Positions 5,580 through 14,179 of a DNA stretch of 29,829 bases are shown in pieces. This stretch comes from Candidatus Levyibacteriota bacterium. Its GTDB lineage: Bacteria; Patescibacteria; Microgenomatia; Levybacterales; UBA12049. The position numbers and the translations under genes are program-made. The stretch spans positions 1-29,829 of the forward strand of contig PPGL01000003.1 of the NCBI GenBank assembly GCA_003173915.1, written 5' to 3'. Under the pieces are notes generated by a model that made no database searches, was not told where the DNA came from, and worked only from the letters and a program-made list of their open reading frames with translations. Numbering within the stretch: position 1 is the first letter of the stretch; each line of letters starts with the position of its first letter.

Positions 5580-7250
5580 TTAGCCTCGCGTCGCTTTCAG
5601 GAAAGCAACAAAAAGTGGGTGAGGCCTCAGTGGCCTACTTTTGTATTCCGGATGACCTTGTGTTCCAAGGTAGAACGGGTGAACCGAACGAGGAAGCTCG
5701 ATAATTTCACATAAATTTTCAACAACCGAGCGAGCGCTAATAATAAGCCCTGCCTTTTCAAAATCCTTCGCAAATTCGTCATTAAACTCATATCTATGCC
5801 TATGTCTTTCAGATGTCAAACCGCTTTTTGCATCAATTGGCCCTCCGTACTTTTCGTATGCTTCAAAAGCCATTGTTCCTTTTTTCACAATTGCATCCCA
5901 TTTCCCAAGTCGCATCGTGCCACCATATGCGCGCTTTTCCATAAATTCTTTCTGTGCCGGCATAAGATGAACAACAGCATGCTTTCCATTTTTTAGATTC
6001 TCCTCTGTATTTGCATCCTTCCACCCCATAACATTTCGGGCAAATGCAATTGTCGCAAGTTGCATACCATAGCAAAGACCTAAATATGGAATTTTTTTCT
6101 CCCTTGCGTAATTTGCTGCGGAAATCATTCCTTCTGCTCCTCTTTCTCCCCAACCAATTGGAACAATAATACCATCAGGTGTCCCTAGAAGTTTTTCTGC
6201 GCCTTCTTTTTCTACTTTTTCTGCGTCTACCCATCTTGTTTTTACTTCTGTATCTGTTTCCCAACCTGCATGATCTATCGCATCAAAAAGTGCTGCATAC
6301 GAATCTCTAAGCTGATAATCCCCTGTCCCAAAATATTTACCAACAATTGCAATTTCAACTGTTTTTGATTTTGGTTTTTGAATTTTATCCCACAGTTTTT
6401 TCCATTCTGAAAGTTTTGCTTCCCTAACCGGAAGTCCTAGTTTCTTAAGGATTTTTTGTTCGAGTTGTTGCTCATGCAAAACAACAGGAATTTCGTAGGC
6501 ACTCTTAAGATCTGGATTTGAAATAATATTCCCCTCATCCATATTGCAGAAAAGTGCAAATCTATCTCGACGTCTTTGATCAAGATATTTTTCCGACCTA
6601 GCAACAATAAAGTCGGGTTGAATACCCATAGAATTGAGAGTCCGGACAGAAAGTTGTGTTGGTTTGGTTTTTGGCTCACCTAAGTGTTTTGGTGTTGGAA
6701 CATAACTTACATGAATATGAATAACATCTCCAGGATTTTTCCATGTCATAATACGTGAAGCTTCGTAGTAAAAAATGTTTTGATACTCTCCCGCTGTTCC
6801 TCCTAACTCAATCGTAATCACATCGGCATCTGTTTTTTGTGCTAATGCTTTAATACGAGAGATGATTTCGTCTGTGATATGGGGAATTGCTTCTACATCC
6901 TCTCCGTGATATTCAAATCGTCTTTCGCGATCTATAACGGTTTGATAAATTTTACCCATCGTAACAAAATTATCTTTACCCATATCTTGGTTAAGGAATT
7001 TTTCGTATGTCCCAATATCCATATCTGCCTCTGTTCCATCTTCACAAAGGAATGGGTCACCGTGTTCGATTGGATTAATTGTTCCTGCGTCTAAATTTAG
7101 ATAATTTTCGAATTTTAAAGGAACAACATTATATCCTGCAGATTGAAGTAAAAGGGCAATAGAGGCGGCGGTAGTGCCTTTCCCGATTCCAGAAATCAGG
7201 CCTCCTGAAACAAAAATATACTTGGTTCGTTTTCGTTTTTTTTGCGGCAC
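5580..7250 (-). CDS. pyrG: CTP synthase (glutamine-hydrolysing), divergent form
   Basis: CTP synthase makes CTP from UTP, ATP and glutamine. The synthetase domain covers about residues 8-275: FVSGGLISGIGKGTTAAS is the ATP-binding loop, then HGDPFLCEDGTEADMDIGTYEKF and ELGGTAGEYQN carry acidic metal and substrate positions. The class I glutamine amidotransferase domain (about 298-556) has the nucleophile Cys393 in GLCYGMQ and the His533/Glu535 pair in GTQGHPEYKSRP. Two features are unusual: the common K-x-DPYLNVDPGTM stretch reads KFENYLNLDAGTI, and the oxyanion-loop PGGFG is PIGWG. The GTG start at 7250 lies 5 bases after a -10 box. Confidence 0.95.
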   Translation of the reverse strand: MPQKKRKRTKYIFVSGGLISGIGKGTTAASIALLLQSAGYNVVPLKFENYLNLDAGTINPIEHGDPFLCEDGTEADMDIGTYEKFLNQDMGKDNFVTMGKIYQTVIDRERRFEYHGEDVEAIPHITDEIISRIKALAQKTDADVITIELGGTAGEYQNIFYYEASRIMTWKNPGDVIHIHVSYVPTPKHLGEPKTKPTQLSVRTLNSMGIQPDFIVARSEKYLDQRRRDRFALFCNMDEGNIISNPDLKSAYEIPVVLHEQQLEQKILKKLGLPVREAKLSEWKKLWDKIQKPKSKTVEIAIVGKYFGTGDYQLRDSYAALFDAIDHAGWETDTEVKTRWVDAEKVEKEGAEKLLGTPDGIIVPIGWGERGAEGMISAANYAREKKIPYLGLCYGMQLATIAFARNVMGWKDANTEENLKNGKHAVVHLMPAQKEFMEKRAYGGTMRLGKWDAIVKKGTMAFEAYEKYGGPIDAKSGLTSERHRHRYEFNDEFAKDFEKAGLIISARSVVENLCEIIELPRSVHPFYLGTQGHPEYKSRPLRPHPLFVAFLKATRG

Positions 7251-7255
7251 GATTT

Positions 7256-7284
7256 ATATTACAAAAAAATTCGATAGCAGTCAA
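7256..7284 (-). promoter_or_regulatory. Predicted pyrG promoter (leaderless, GTG start)
   Basis: On the minus strand TTGACT (7279-7284), a 17-base spacer and TAATAT (7256-7261). The -10 ends 5 bases before the GTG start codon. It fills the gap between pyrG and the GT2 gene. Confidence 0.6.
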
Positions 7285-7293
7285 TATGATTTT

Positions 7294-8205
7294 TTACTGA
7301 GGTGTATTCCCTTCTTTTGTGCTTCCATTCCGAAGAAATGAGGTAATTTCTTTGATGCGCGGAATTCTAACATGCATTCGAAACCTTCTCACGTACAATT
7401 TCCTCATCAAACGTAAATATTTATTATATTGACGGAGAAATCGGGAAAATCTCTTTGGTGAGTACCTTTTCTTCTTAAGGAGCTTTGCATAATCTAAATC
7501 CATAGGATAGGAAATATGCCTTTCAGTTGGCATCTTTCCAGTTCGCAAAGAATACTGAAGTCCTCGGGCAACCTCAAGAAGAATATTAATTCTTCCCTCC
7601 ACTTCGAATCGTCTGGTTGAAAGATACAGACGGGGTGTCCGTAAAATTGCAAATTTTGCTTCTGATTTAATTGCTCGCTTAATATAATCAACGTCTTCCC
7701 AGATTGTTAAAGTTTCATCAAATCCATCAATATCATTAAAAATGCTTCGTGTGCTAAATATACTGCTACCAAGCCCAGCTGGCCAGATATATTTTCCTAT
7801 TTCAAGTGCTAAAATGTTATACATAAGAAATAAAAATTGATCCATTGGGTTACTTGATTGTGCTCGAGCCCAACAATTAGCTAAATCTATTCCTTCTGTT
7901 TGCTTAATTAATGTTTGAAGAAAGTTAGGATGTAAAATAACGTCTGCATCAAGAAAAAGAATAATGGGGCTACTGCCCGCTTTAGCACCAATATTTCGTT
8001 GATGAGATACACCTTTTTTATTGTCGGAAATTACACTTAAATTTAATTTTTTATCAAATTCTTTAGCTACTTTGACGGTACGATCATGAGAACCACCATC
8101 AGAGACATACACTTTAAAATCCTTGTAAGTTTGCTTTTCAAGTGATTTAAGAAGCTCAGGAAGAAATAATTCTTCATTAAGTGTTGGGATAACAATATCA
8201 AGCAT
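7294..8205 (-). CDS. Glycosyltransferase family 2
   Basis: A GT-A fold inverting glycosyltransferase that would add a sugar from a nucleotide-sugar donor on the cytoplasmic side. The N terminus DIVIPTLNEE (3-12), the donor-binding Asp36 in VSDGGSHD, the metal-binding DAD motif at 86-88 (ILFLDADVILHP) and the IWEDVDY motif around 168-174 with the likely catalytic acid are all present. The C terminus from about 220 is strongly basic (KKKRYSPKRFSRF and RKLYVRRFRMHVRI), which may tether it to the membrane surface. Acceptor and sugar cannot be told from sequence. It is the first gene of the glycan island and has its own leaderless-type promoter. Confidence 0.88.
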   Translation of the reverse strand: MLDIVIPTLNEELFLPELLKSLEKQTYKDFKVYVSDGGSHDRTVKVAKEFDKKLNLSVISDNKKGVSHQRNIGAKAGSSPIILFLDADVILHPNFLQTLIKQTEGIDLANCWARAQSSNPMDQFLFLMYNILALEIGKYIWPAGLGSSIFSTRSIFNDIDGFDETLTIWEDVDYIKRAIKSEAKFAILRTPRLYLSTRRFEVEGRINILLEVARGLQYSLRTGKMPTERHISYPMDLDYAKLLKKKRYSPKRFSRFLRQYNKYLRLMRKLYVRRFRMHVRIPRIKEITSFLRNGSTKEGNTPQ

Positions 8206-8211
8206 GTATAA

Positions 8212-8239
8212 ACTATATCAAAGCAATCATAAAAATCAA
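8212..8239 (-). promoter_or_regulatory. Predicted GT2 promoter (leaderless)
   Basis: On the minus strand TTGATT (8234-8239), 16 bases, then TATAGT (8212-8217) with TGA immediately before (extended -10). The -10 ends 6 bases before the ATG at 8205. Confidence 0.6.
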
Positions 8240-8268
8240 AGTAGTAGCTTTTGGAGACTGGAAGTACT

Positions 8269-9984
8269 TTAAAGTGCAGTAAGAATAATCATCGCATCAG
8301 ATTTTAATACCTCATACGCAGATTCTGATATTCCTTTTCCTTGCTTTGCTTGCAATAAGGTAAGTGCGTCTTGAATTTTTGTTTTAGCAATAGATACTTT
8401 GCCTGATAAGTATTGAGCCTGAGCATCACGTAAAGCTGCATACAAAGAATTAAACGATCCGTTGTCAACTAAACCTAGCCAATAATTATTAAACAAATCC
8501 CTCAGTATATTTGCAAAAAACTGGGAATAATCCTTAGTTTCAAAATCCTTTGAATTATCAAATTTATCAAAAATGAGAGAATATGATGTCTGAAGTAAAT
8601 GATCACTTATATTAGCAATAACTTGAACATTTCCATTATTGTCATATAAGTAACTTTTAATTGGGTGTTGCTTCCCATCGGTACTGGTTACAACAAGTTC
8701 GTATATTCCCGAACTTGGCGTTTGATAATATAACATACTTGCACTATGTGCTTTTGCAGTTCCTCCCTCTATCTCATCTGACAACGGGTGTTGAATAACT
8801 GAATGCGCAAGAATATTTCCACTGGAATCTCTGAGTGAAAGAGTTACCTGAGGATCTGAAATAACAAGAATATATGATAAGTCTGTATGAGAAGGAAAAT
8901 ACCAACCTACATTAGCAAAGTGATTATTATACCCTGCCGCAAGAGATTGCCAGTGAAAATAAGGATCGTTAATTAAAAATGTATTGCCAGAAATCCCTTT
9001 TGCAACAACAAAGTGGACTCCTCCATCTGACTCTTCTTCTTCAAGAATTCCAGGAATACCTGTCTGTAAATTGGTGGTGAGCGCTGTAATATCTTCAAAA
9101 TCTCTTCTGTTGTACATAAGCGCATCAAAAGAAGTAATATGATTTACTGGTACAGCTTGCTTAGATAATCTTTGAATGGCAATCCAATTTAACAACCCAT
9201 CTCCAACATATCCATCAGTTTGTTTTTTTAACCATGTATTTAATGTCCCTTGATTAAGATCGGAGCCTCCCGGCAATTTTTCAATTCCATAATATTGCAA
9301 TACCATTGCAGCTGATGTCAAAGCGCATCCCCAACGTGCAATCATAATATTTTGAGGAGACCACAGGCTCGCTGAGTCATATTCTTGGATACTCCATGGC
9401 AAATCGTATTGTTTCAGCTCTGGGACAGGAAGATTAATGTTTTGAGTTAAAGTTGGGGTAGAGGTCGGAGTTGGAACTTGAGTCAGGATTGGAGAAGAAG
9501 ACGGAGTTGGAGTAGGCGAAGGAAAAGGAGTAGGAGTGGAAATTGGAGTAGGATTAGATTGAGAAGTAGAAAAGAAATCGGTTCCATATCCAGTTGAGCC
9601 ATTAAATACTGTAGAGAATATAAGAAAAAAATTATTTCCTGCTGGAGGAACTATCGAAGTATCAGTAACACGCACCGAATTACTAGAAATCTGTTGACAA
9701 ATTCCAAATCCTTGATATATGTTTAGTAAATTAGCATAATATGTCACAGTACTGTCAGTTAAACCTTGCTGTATTGCAGCATATTTTATACTAGAACAGT
9801 TTACTTCTGGTAAAAGATTATCAATTTGATATGTTGATGGAAAAATGTACTGAGAATTTCCACTTATAGTTAGTTCAGAATAATTATATGCGAAAGCAAG
9901 TGAACGAACAAAAAAAGAAAGGATTAAAAGTATGAGAAAGTATACAAAAAAAGAATTAAATATCTTCAGGGAGAGATATTTCAT
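8269..9984 (-). CDS. Secreted C39-like cysteine peptidase with Pro/Thr-rich linker
   Basis: An exported 571-residue protein. Residues 1-32 form a signal peptide or anchor ending in a hydrophobic stretch and SLAFA. A domain with two cysteines (63 and 96) follows to about residue 140, then a linker of Pro, Thr and Ser (about 143-185). The papain-like C39-type domain (about 187-375) has Cys220 in RWGCALTSAAMVLQYYG, His324 in GGVHFVVAKG and Asp340 in LINDPY, in the right order for a catalytic triad. A beta-rich segment (375-475) and a helical C-terminal module of FIVAR-like character (about 505-571) complete it. Bacteriocin-processing C39 domains are fused to ABC transporters; this one is free and extracytoplasmic, so a surface protease or peptidoglycan/peptide hydrolase is likelier. 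Substrate unknown. Confidence 0.8.
   Translation of the reverse strand: MKYLSLKIFNSFFVYFLILLILSFFVRSLAFAYNYSELTISGNSQYIFPSTYQIDNLLPEVNCSSIKYAAIQQGLTDSTVTYYANLLNIYQGFGICQQISSNSVRVTDTSIVPPAGNNFFLIFSTVFNGSTGYGTDFFSTSQSNPTPISTPTPFPSPTPTPSSSPILTQVPTPTSTPTLTQNINLPVPELKQYDLPWSIQEYDSASLWSPQNIMIARWGCALTSAAMVLQYYGIEKLPGGSDLNQGTLNTWLKKQTDGYVGDGLLNWIAIQRLSKQAVPVNHITSFDALMYNRRDFEDITALTTNLQTGIPGILEEEESDGGVHFVVAKGISGNTFLINDPYFHWQSLAAGYNNHFANVGWYFPSHTDLSYILVISDPQVTLSLRDSSGNILAHSVIQHPLSDEIEGGTAKAHSASMLYYQTPSSGIYELVVTSTDGKQHPIKSYLYDNNGNVQVIANISDHLLQTSYSLIFDKFDNSKDFETKDYSQFFANILRDLFNNYWLGLVDNGSFNSLYAALRDAQAQYLSGKVSIAKTKIQDALTLLQAKQGKGISESAYEVLKSDAMIILTAL
9440..9560. repeat. Low-complexity tract encoding the Pro/Thr/Ser linker
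   Basis: Imperfect iterations of GGAGTTGGA and GGAGTAGGA on the plus strand encode alternating Pro and Thr/Ser on the minus strand. Such tracts can change length by slippage, altering the spacer between anchor and peptidase domain. Confidence 0.6.
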
Positions 9985-9990
9985 GTAATT

Positions 9991-10020
9991 ATGATATATT
10001 TATAGAAACTCTTTTGTCAA
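9991..10020 (-). promoter_or_regulatory. Predicted promoter of the C39-like gene (leaderless)
   Basis: On the minus strand perfect TTGACA (10015-10020), 18 bases, then TATCAT (9991-9996). The -10 ends 6 bases before the ATG at 9984. Confidence 0.6.
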
Positions 10021-10028
10021 GAGGGAAA

Positions 10029-10832
10029 TTATTTTACCTTTTGAATAATACAAAATTTGCCTGCAAATTTATGGGGAAATATTAATTTGTAGTTATTTCT
10101 GTAATTATGTTTAAATTCTTTCACTGCAGTTTGAACTCCTTTTGAAAAAAAATTATAGTCATCAATAATAATATATCCGCCTTTGGACAAACGAGTGTGT
10201 AAAAACTTTAACGCAACAATTGTTGGACTATATAAGTCAAAGTCTACATATGCAAAACATATTTTGTTTGGTAATTTTTTTTGTGAAATTGTATCTTCTA
10301 TATAACCTTTTATAATTCTTGTTCTATTTCTTGGAAATCCTATTTTTTTAAGTCTCTCAAGTACGTTCATTTCTGGATAGCTCATTGTTCCTTCATATTT
10401 TTTCATACTTCCCAGTTTAAACATATCATCAATCAGAATATCTTTTTCCGTAGGTTTCGATAAACCCTTGAAAGAATCAAAAAGCCATAATTTCTTTTTA
10501 TATTTTTTAATTTCATTTGCTAAGAGCGTCGATGTTGCCCCCATTGCAACTCCAAATTCACAAATATCGCCTTTCAAATTAATACTTTTATGTAAATAGG
10601 AAATTATATATAAACCTTCACTTATTGATGTACCATAAAGATTTTTAAGAAGATATATTTTTTGATAATCTTTTTTGGGAATTTTTGAGACAAGATCAGC
10701 AAAAGCTTGATATAATTCTTCAACTGCTGTAGTGAATTTTTCTTCCAAATAATTTAACTCATACACTCTAATTGTCTGAATTCCTACTCTTATAAGAAAA
10801 AAATCTAATAAATTTCTTAATTTTCTCTTCAT
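10029..10832 (-). CDS. TylF/MycF-like O-methyltransferase
   Basis: A class I S-adenosylmethionine methyltransferase of the macrocin O-methyltransferase (TylF) family, which methylates sugar hydroxyls in a metal-dependent way. From the ATG at 10832 (267 residues) the SAM-binding loop is GDICEFGVAMGATS (89-101), followed by LWLFDSFKGL (116-124). Further on come FAYVDFDLYSPT and IIIDDYNF, with the Asp residues expected to hold the metal, and GVQTAVKEF. A TTG at 10853 could add 7 residues but would lie inside the predicted -10 box (TATAAT at 10845-10850 on this strand), so I prefer the ATG. Its place beside glycosyltransferases points to methylation of a surface glycan. It is divergent from the GT4 operon. 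Confidence 0.85.
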   Translation of the reverse strand: MKRKLRNLLDFFLIRVGIQTIRVYELNYLEEKFTTAVEELYQAFADLVSKIPKKDYQKIYLLKNLYGTSISEGLYIISYLHKSINLKGDICEFGVAMGATSTLLANEIKKYKKKLWLFDSFKGLSKPTEKDILIDDMFKLGSMKKYEGTMSYPEMNVLERLKKIGFPRNRTRIIKGYIEDTISQKKLPNKICFAYVDFDLYSPTIVALKFLHTRLSKGGYIIIDDYNFFSKGVQTAVKEFKHNYRNNYKLIFPHKFAGKFCIIQKVK

Positions 10833-10844
10833 ATTAACTGCTGC

Positions 10845-10850
10845 ATTATA
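10845..10850 (-). promoter_or_regulatory. Predicted methyltransferase -10 element
   Basis: Perfect TATAAT on the minus strand, ending 12 bases before the ATG at 10832. No clear -35. A leader of about 5 bases is implied. Confidence 0.45.
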
Positions 10851-10885
10851 CAAAATTACTTAAAGTTTTAATAGGTACACATAAA

Positions 10886-10894
10886 TGTTACAAT
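10886..10894 (+). promoter_or_regulatory. Predicted GT4 operon promoter (extended -10, leaderless)
   Basis: TGTTACAAT is an extended -10 (TGn plus TACAAT at 10889-10894) ending 7 bases before the ATG at 10902. The -35 is weak. It would drive the four-gene operon to 15534. Confidence 0.5.
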
Positions 10895-10901
10895 TACCCA
10901 T

Positions 10902-11942
10902 ATGATAATCCTCTTTTTGTCTCGCTTGTTTTATCCTCATATTGGAGGTGTAGAAAAGCATGTTTTAAAACTCTCCCAGGAACTTATTAAAAAAGGTCAT
11001 AGAATAATTGTTATTACTGAAAATCATGGATGGAAAGATAAAGAAATCATCGATGGAATAAATGTTATTCGCATCAATGTGGGAAAAAGAGAAAAATTGA
11101 AAAAATTTTTTATATGGAAAGAACTTTGGAAATATAGAAGCTTAATGTATAATGCCGATATTATACATTGTCATGATGTTCTTTTTTGGTATCTACCTTT
11201 TGGTTATTTACATCCAATCAAACCTGTTTTTACAACCTTCCATGGATATGAGGGGAACACTATTCCAGGTATTAAGGCAGTGATGATGCACAAACTAGCA
11301 GAATTTTCTTCCAACCGGACGATATCAATTGGCAGCTTCCTGGATAAATGGTATCATACCCATTCAACAATAATATCGTATGGAGCAACTGACACTCCAC
11401 AAAAGATAGAAATAAAAAAAACTGGTAAAAATCCGACATTTCTTTATATTGGCAGATTGGAAGAAGAAGTAGGAATTCTTGAGTACATTAAAGCATTAGG
11501 ACTTTTGAAACAAAAAGGGATTACATCAAAACTTATTGTTCTTGGAGATGGAACACAACGACAAGAAGCAGAAAGCATGGCAAAAAAATATAATTTGGAT
11601 ACTAATTTTCAAGGTTTTGTTGAAGATATAAACTCGTATTTTTCTAAAGCAGATTATGTCTTTGTTTCAAGATATCTTGGAATTCTTGAAGCATTTGCAA
11701 ATAAGAAATTTGTATTTGCAACATATAATAATCAAATTAAAAAAGACTACCTTACTCTGACACCGTTTAGCTCGTGGATATCTATCACTCCAGATGCTAA
11801 AATTCTTGCTGATTCAATAGAAGATATATTAAAAAATACCAAAACTCGAAAAGTATCTATTAATGATGCCTTTCAATGGGTTACAAAACAATCATGGAAA
11901 AATCTTACTGAAAAATACTTAGCACTTTGGGACAGTAAATAA
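10902..11942 (+). CDS. Glycosyltransferase family 4 (GT-B fold)
   Basis: A retaining, cytoplasmic GT-B enzyme that would extend a lipid-linked glycan. The N-terminal acceptor domain begins MIILFLSRLFYPHIGGVEKHV with the typical GGVE loop (15-18) and includes HCHDVLFWY and FTTFHGYEG. The C-terminal donor domain begins near residue 180 with FLYIGRLEEEVGILEYIKAL, continues through KLIVLGDG and reaches the EX7E-like region, where SRYLGILEAFANKK keeps one Glu in the usual place. It is 346 residues, slightly short for the family. It is the first gene of a plus-strand operon, 4 bases before a GT-C gene, so the pair may act on the same glycan in cytoplasm and periplasm. Confidence 0.87.
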   Translation: MIILFLSRLFYPHIGGVEKHVLKLSQELIKKGHRIIVITENHGWKDKEIIDGINVIRINVGKREKLKKFFIWKELWKYRSLMYNADIIHCHDVLFWYLPFGYLHPIKPVFTTFHGYEGNTIPGIKAVMMHKLAEFSSNRTISIGSFLDKWYHTHSTIISYGATDTPQKIEIKKTGKNPTFLYIGRLEEEVGILEYIKALGLLKQKGITSKLIVLGDGTQRQEAESMAKKYNLDTNFQGFVEDINSYFSKADYVFVSRYLGILEAFANKKFVFATYNNQIKKDYLTLTPFSSWISITPDAKILADSIEDILKNTKTRKVSINDAFQWVTKQSWKNLTEKYLALWDSK

Positions 11943-11946
11943 ATTT

Positions 11947-13716
11947 ATGCCGACGCAGTATTCACTAATAGTTACTAGTTTATTTGCAAGTATAGTTGTT
12001 GGACTAGGAATTTTTTTTTATGTAAAGAGACATCCTAAAAATATTAATTTTTTAGCACTGCTCCTTATTCTTTCTTTTTTACCAGTTATTAGTATTTTTA
12101 GACCAGGAAGTTATCAAAGCGGTGATATGTCTGCACATGTTACATTTGCTATTTCATTTTTTAAAGCACTTATTGATGGATCTATTATTCCTCGTTGGGG
12201 TATGGACCTTAATTATACTTTTGGGTATCCTTCGTTTTTATTTATTTATCTTCTCCCCTATTATTTGATTAGTTTTCTACATGCCGTGGGATTTCCATTT
12301 TTACTTGGGACAAAACTAATATATGCTCTTGGATTTATTTTATCTGGAGTGACTATGTACTTTTTTGCAAAAAAAGAACTTGGAAAATTAGGTGGATTTA
12401 TTGCAGCAATTTTCTATTTATTTGCCCCATACCATTTAGTGGATCTTCATTTTAGGGCAGATATTGGAGAAATAGTTGCATTTGTTTTCTTACCATTATT
12501 ACTTTTAGCAATTAAAAATTTATTTGAAAAACAAACATTTTTTAGATGGCTTTTTGTATCAATATCCTTTGCCTTTTTAATTCTTTCGCATCCAGCCATC
12601 TCTGTTGGAAGTATACCCATAATAGTTACGTACATTGGATATTTGTTCTACTTTGAAAAACAAAACAAATTAAAAACGATTCTATCAATAGCTTCTTCTT
12701 TAGGAATTGGGGTGCTTCTTTGCACCTTTTATTGGTTTCCACTGCTTGAAGAAATCAGATTTACTTCTTCCTCACAATATCATTTTCAAATACTTTTCCC
12801 AAATTTCTTGGAATTTATTTATAGTCCCTGGCTTGGTGGATTCCTCTTTCAAGGGCACAAAGGAGAACTTTCTTATATTATCGGATATGTACAACTTCTA
12901 GTAATTATTTTTTCTCCATTTGTATTGTTTAAGAAATTACTTTCCAAAAAACAAAATATTTTTATTCTGCTTATGCTAACTCTTTTTATCGTGTACTTTT
13001 TTTTAATGCAACAAATATCAAAACCCTTGTGGTATATCATTCCATTTATAAAAAACTTCCAATTCTCTTATCGTTTTTTAGGACCTATTATGTTATTTGC
13101 TTCTTTAATAGCAGGAGCACTTCTTTCTCTTATAAAAACCAAAAAACTTCTTGCCATAATTCTTGTGTTTGTTATTCTTTCTACTATTCTTAACTGGGGA
13201 AATAGAAAAAATGTTCAAGAACTAAATGAAGAATTTTTAATTGCAAATGTTGCAAGAAGCAATATAAACTTTGCAGTCATGGGGCAGGCAATTCCCAAGT
13301 GGGCAGATGACCAAATACATCGACCGTGGCTGACATCTTTCCCCAAAAATCATTTGGAGATTGTTGCAGGAAACGCAACCATTACGCAACTACAACGAAC
13401 AACAACACAACACAAGTATCTTGTAAATGCACAAACTCCAGTTATGCTTCTAGAAAACACGTGGTACTTTCCAGGATGGAGAATATTGGATAACAACAAG
13501 TTAGTAAAAACTCAAGTTACAACAGGAAACAAACCAGGCATCATGCAATTTTCATTGTCAACAGGAACCCATATAATTTCTGTTACTTTCTCTGATACCT
13601 GGGATAGAAAGCTAGGCAATGCAATCAGCCTTATAACACTAATTTCTATTACATTTAGCGCTTTATGGGTATTTACTTCTCAAAAATTATTGCTATATTT
13701 AAGAAAACGAAACTAA
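11947..13716 (+). CDS. GT-C-type membrane glycosyltransferase, PTPS-related/YfhO-like
   Basis: A 589-residue multispanning protein (roughly a dozen helices by eye). After the first helix the loop reads RPGSYQSGDMSAHVTFAISFF, then IIPRWGMDLNYTFGYPSF and YLLPYYLI. This arrangement (Asp in the first external loop, PRW, GYP) is typical of the membrane family often labelled 6-pyruvoyl-tetrahydropterin synthase-related, now regarded as GT-C like. The C-terminal soluble part (about 440-560) has ENTWYFPGWRILDNN and a beta-rich region before a last helix, as in YfhO proteins. It would use a polyprenyl-phosphate sugar outside the membrane; the sugar is unknown. It begins 4 bases after the GT4 gene, without a visible SD. 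Confidence 0.75.
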   Translation: MPTQYSLIVTSLFASIVVGLGIFFYVKRHPKNINFLALLLILSFLPVISIFRPGSYQSGDMSAHVTFAISFFKALIDGSIIPRWGMDLNYTFGYPSFLFIYLLPYYLISFLHAVGFPFLLGTKLIYALGFILSGVTMYFFAKKELGKLGGFIAAIFYLFAPYHLVDLHFRADIGEIVAFVFLPLLLLAIKNLFEKQTFFRWLFVSISFAFLILSHPAISVGSIPIIVTYIGYLFYFEKQNKLKTILSIASSLGIGVLLCTFYWFPLLEEIRFTSSSQYHFQILFPNFLEFIYSPWLGGFLFQGHKGELSYIIGYVQLLVIIFSPFVLFKKLLSKKQNIFILLMLTLFIVYFFLMQQISKPLWYIIPFIKNFQFSYRFLGPIMLFASLIAGALLSLIKTKKLLAIILVFVILSTILNWGNRKNVQELNEEFLIANVARSNINFAVMGQAIPKWADDQIHRPWLTSFPKNHLEIVAGNATITQLQRTTTQHKYLVNAQTPVMLLENTWYFPGWRILDNNKLVKTQVTTGNKPGIMQFSLSTGTHIISVTFSDTWDRKLGNAISLITLISITFSALWVFTSQKLLLYLRKRN

Positions 13717-13717
13717 C

Positions 13718-14179
13718 ATGGCTCGTTCTTCTATTAAAAGCCTATCTACAACAAATAAAATCCTTCTTGGACTTCTTATAATGTGGATTTCTTTCTCCTT
13801 TTTTACAATTTTCTTTAATGCAATCAAAACACTGACCGAAGAAAAACAATGGTTATTCTTATCTAGCGAACAAAAAAAGGAAAAAATTTTCGGAGACATA
13901 TATCTTTTTTTTGCATTTATAAATAAAAATACACCTGCTCATACTAATATTATTCTTTATCCACACACTGAAGAACTTTTTTATTTTGGTATATACAATC
14001 TTTATCCAAAAAAAATAGCAACTGCAAGAGATTATAGTGAATTAACTAGTCTTTCTAAAGAAACACAATATGAGTACATTGCAACATATAACAAAGAAGT
14101 TTTTATTCCGCATTTTAAAAAAATTACTTCCTTTTCGACAATTGCCAAAAATTTTGGAATTTTATACAAAAGAGTATGA
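13718..14179 (+). CDS. Small single-pass membrane protein between two GT-C genes
   Basis: I do not recognise a family. The 153-residue protein has one strong hydrophobic segment (about residues 14-36, LLGLLIMWISFSFFTIFF) and then a soluble region of about 115 residues, probably extracytoplasmic. This region contains AHTNIILYPHTEELFYFGIYNLYPKKI. Its make-up recalls the soluble segments that follow the last helices of long GT-C proteins, including the C-terminal half of the 847-residue fusion in this window. It starts 1 base after the previous stop and overlaps the next start as ATGA, so it is tightly coupled to both GT-C genes. It could be an accessory subunit or a detached domain of its neighbours; this is inference. 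Confidence 0.7.
   Translation: MARSSIKSLSTTNKILLGLLIMWISFSFFTIFFNAIKTLTEEKQWLFLSSEQKKEKIFGDIYLFFAFINKNTPAHTNIILYPHTEELFYFGIYNLYPKKIATARDYSELTSLSKETQYEYIATYNKEVFIPHFKKITSFSTIAKNFGILYKRV

Noticed and set aside
8240..8268. Hairpin after the C39-like gene as a terminator
   Set aside because: Pairing needs several G-U wobbles and there is no adjacent U-run of useful length.
10839..10853. TTG start at 10853 for the methyltransferase
   Set aside because: The codons from 10853 to 10833 overlap the predicted TATAAT; the ATG at 10832 begins the basic N terminus.
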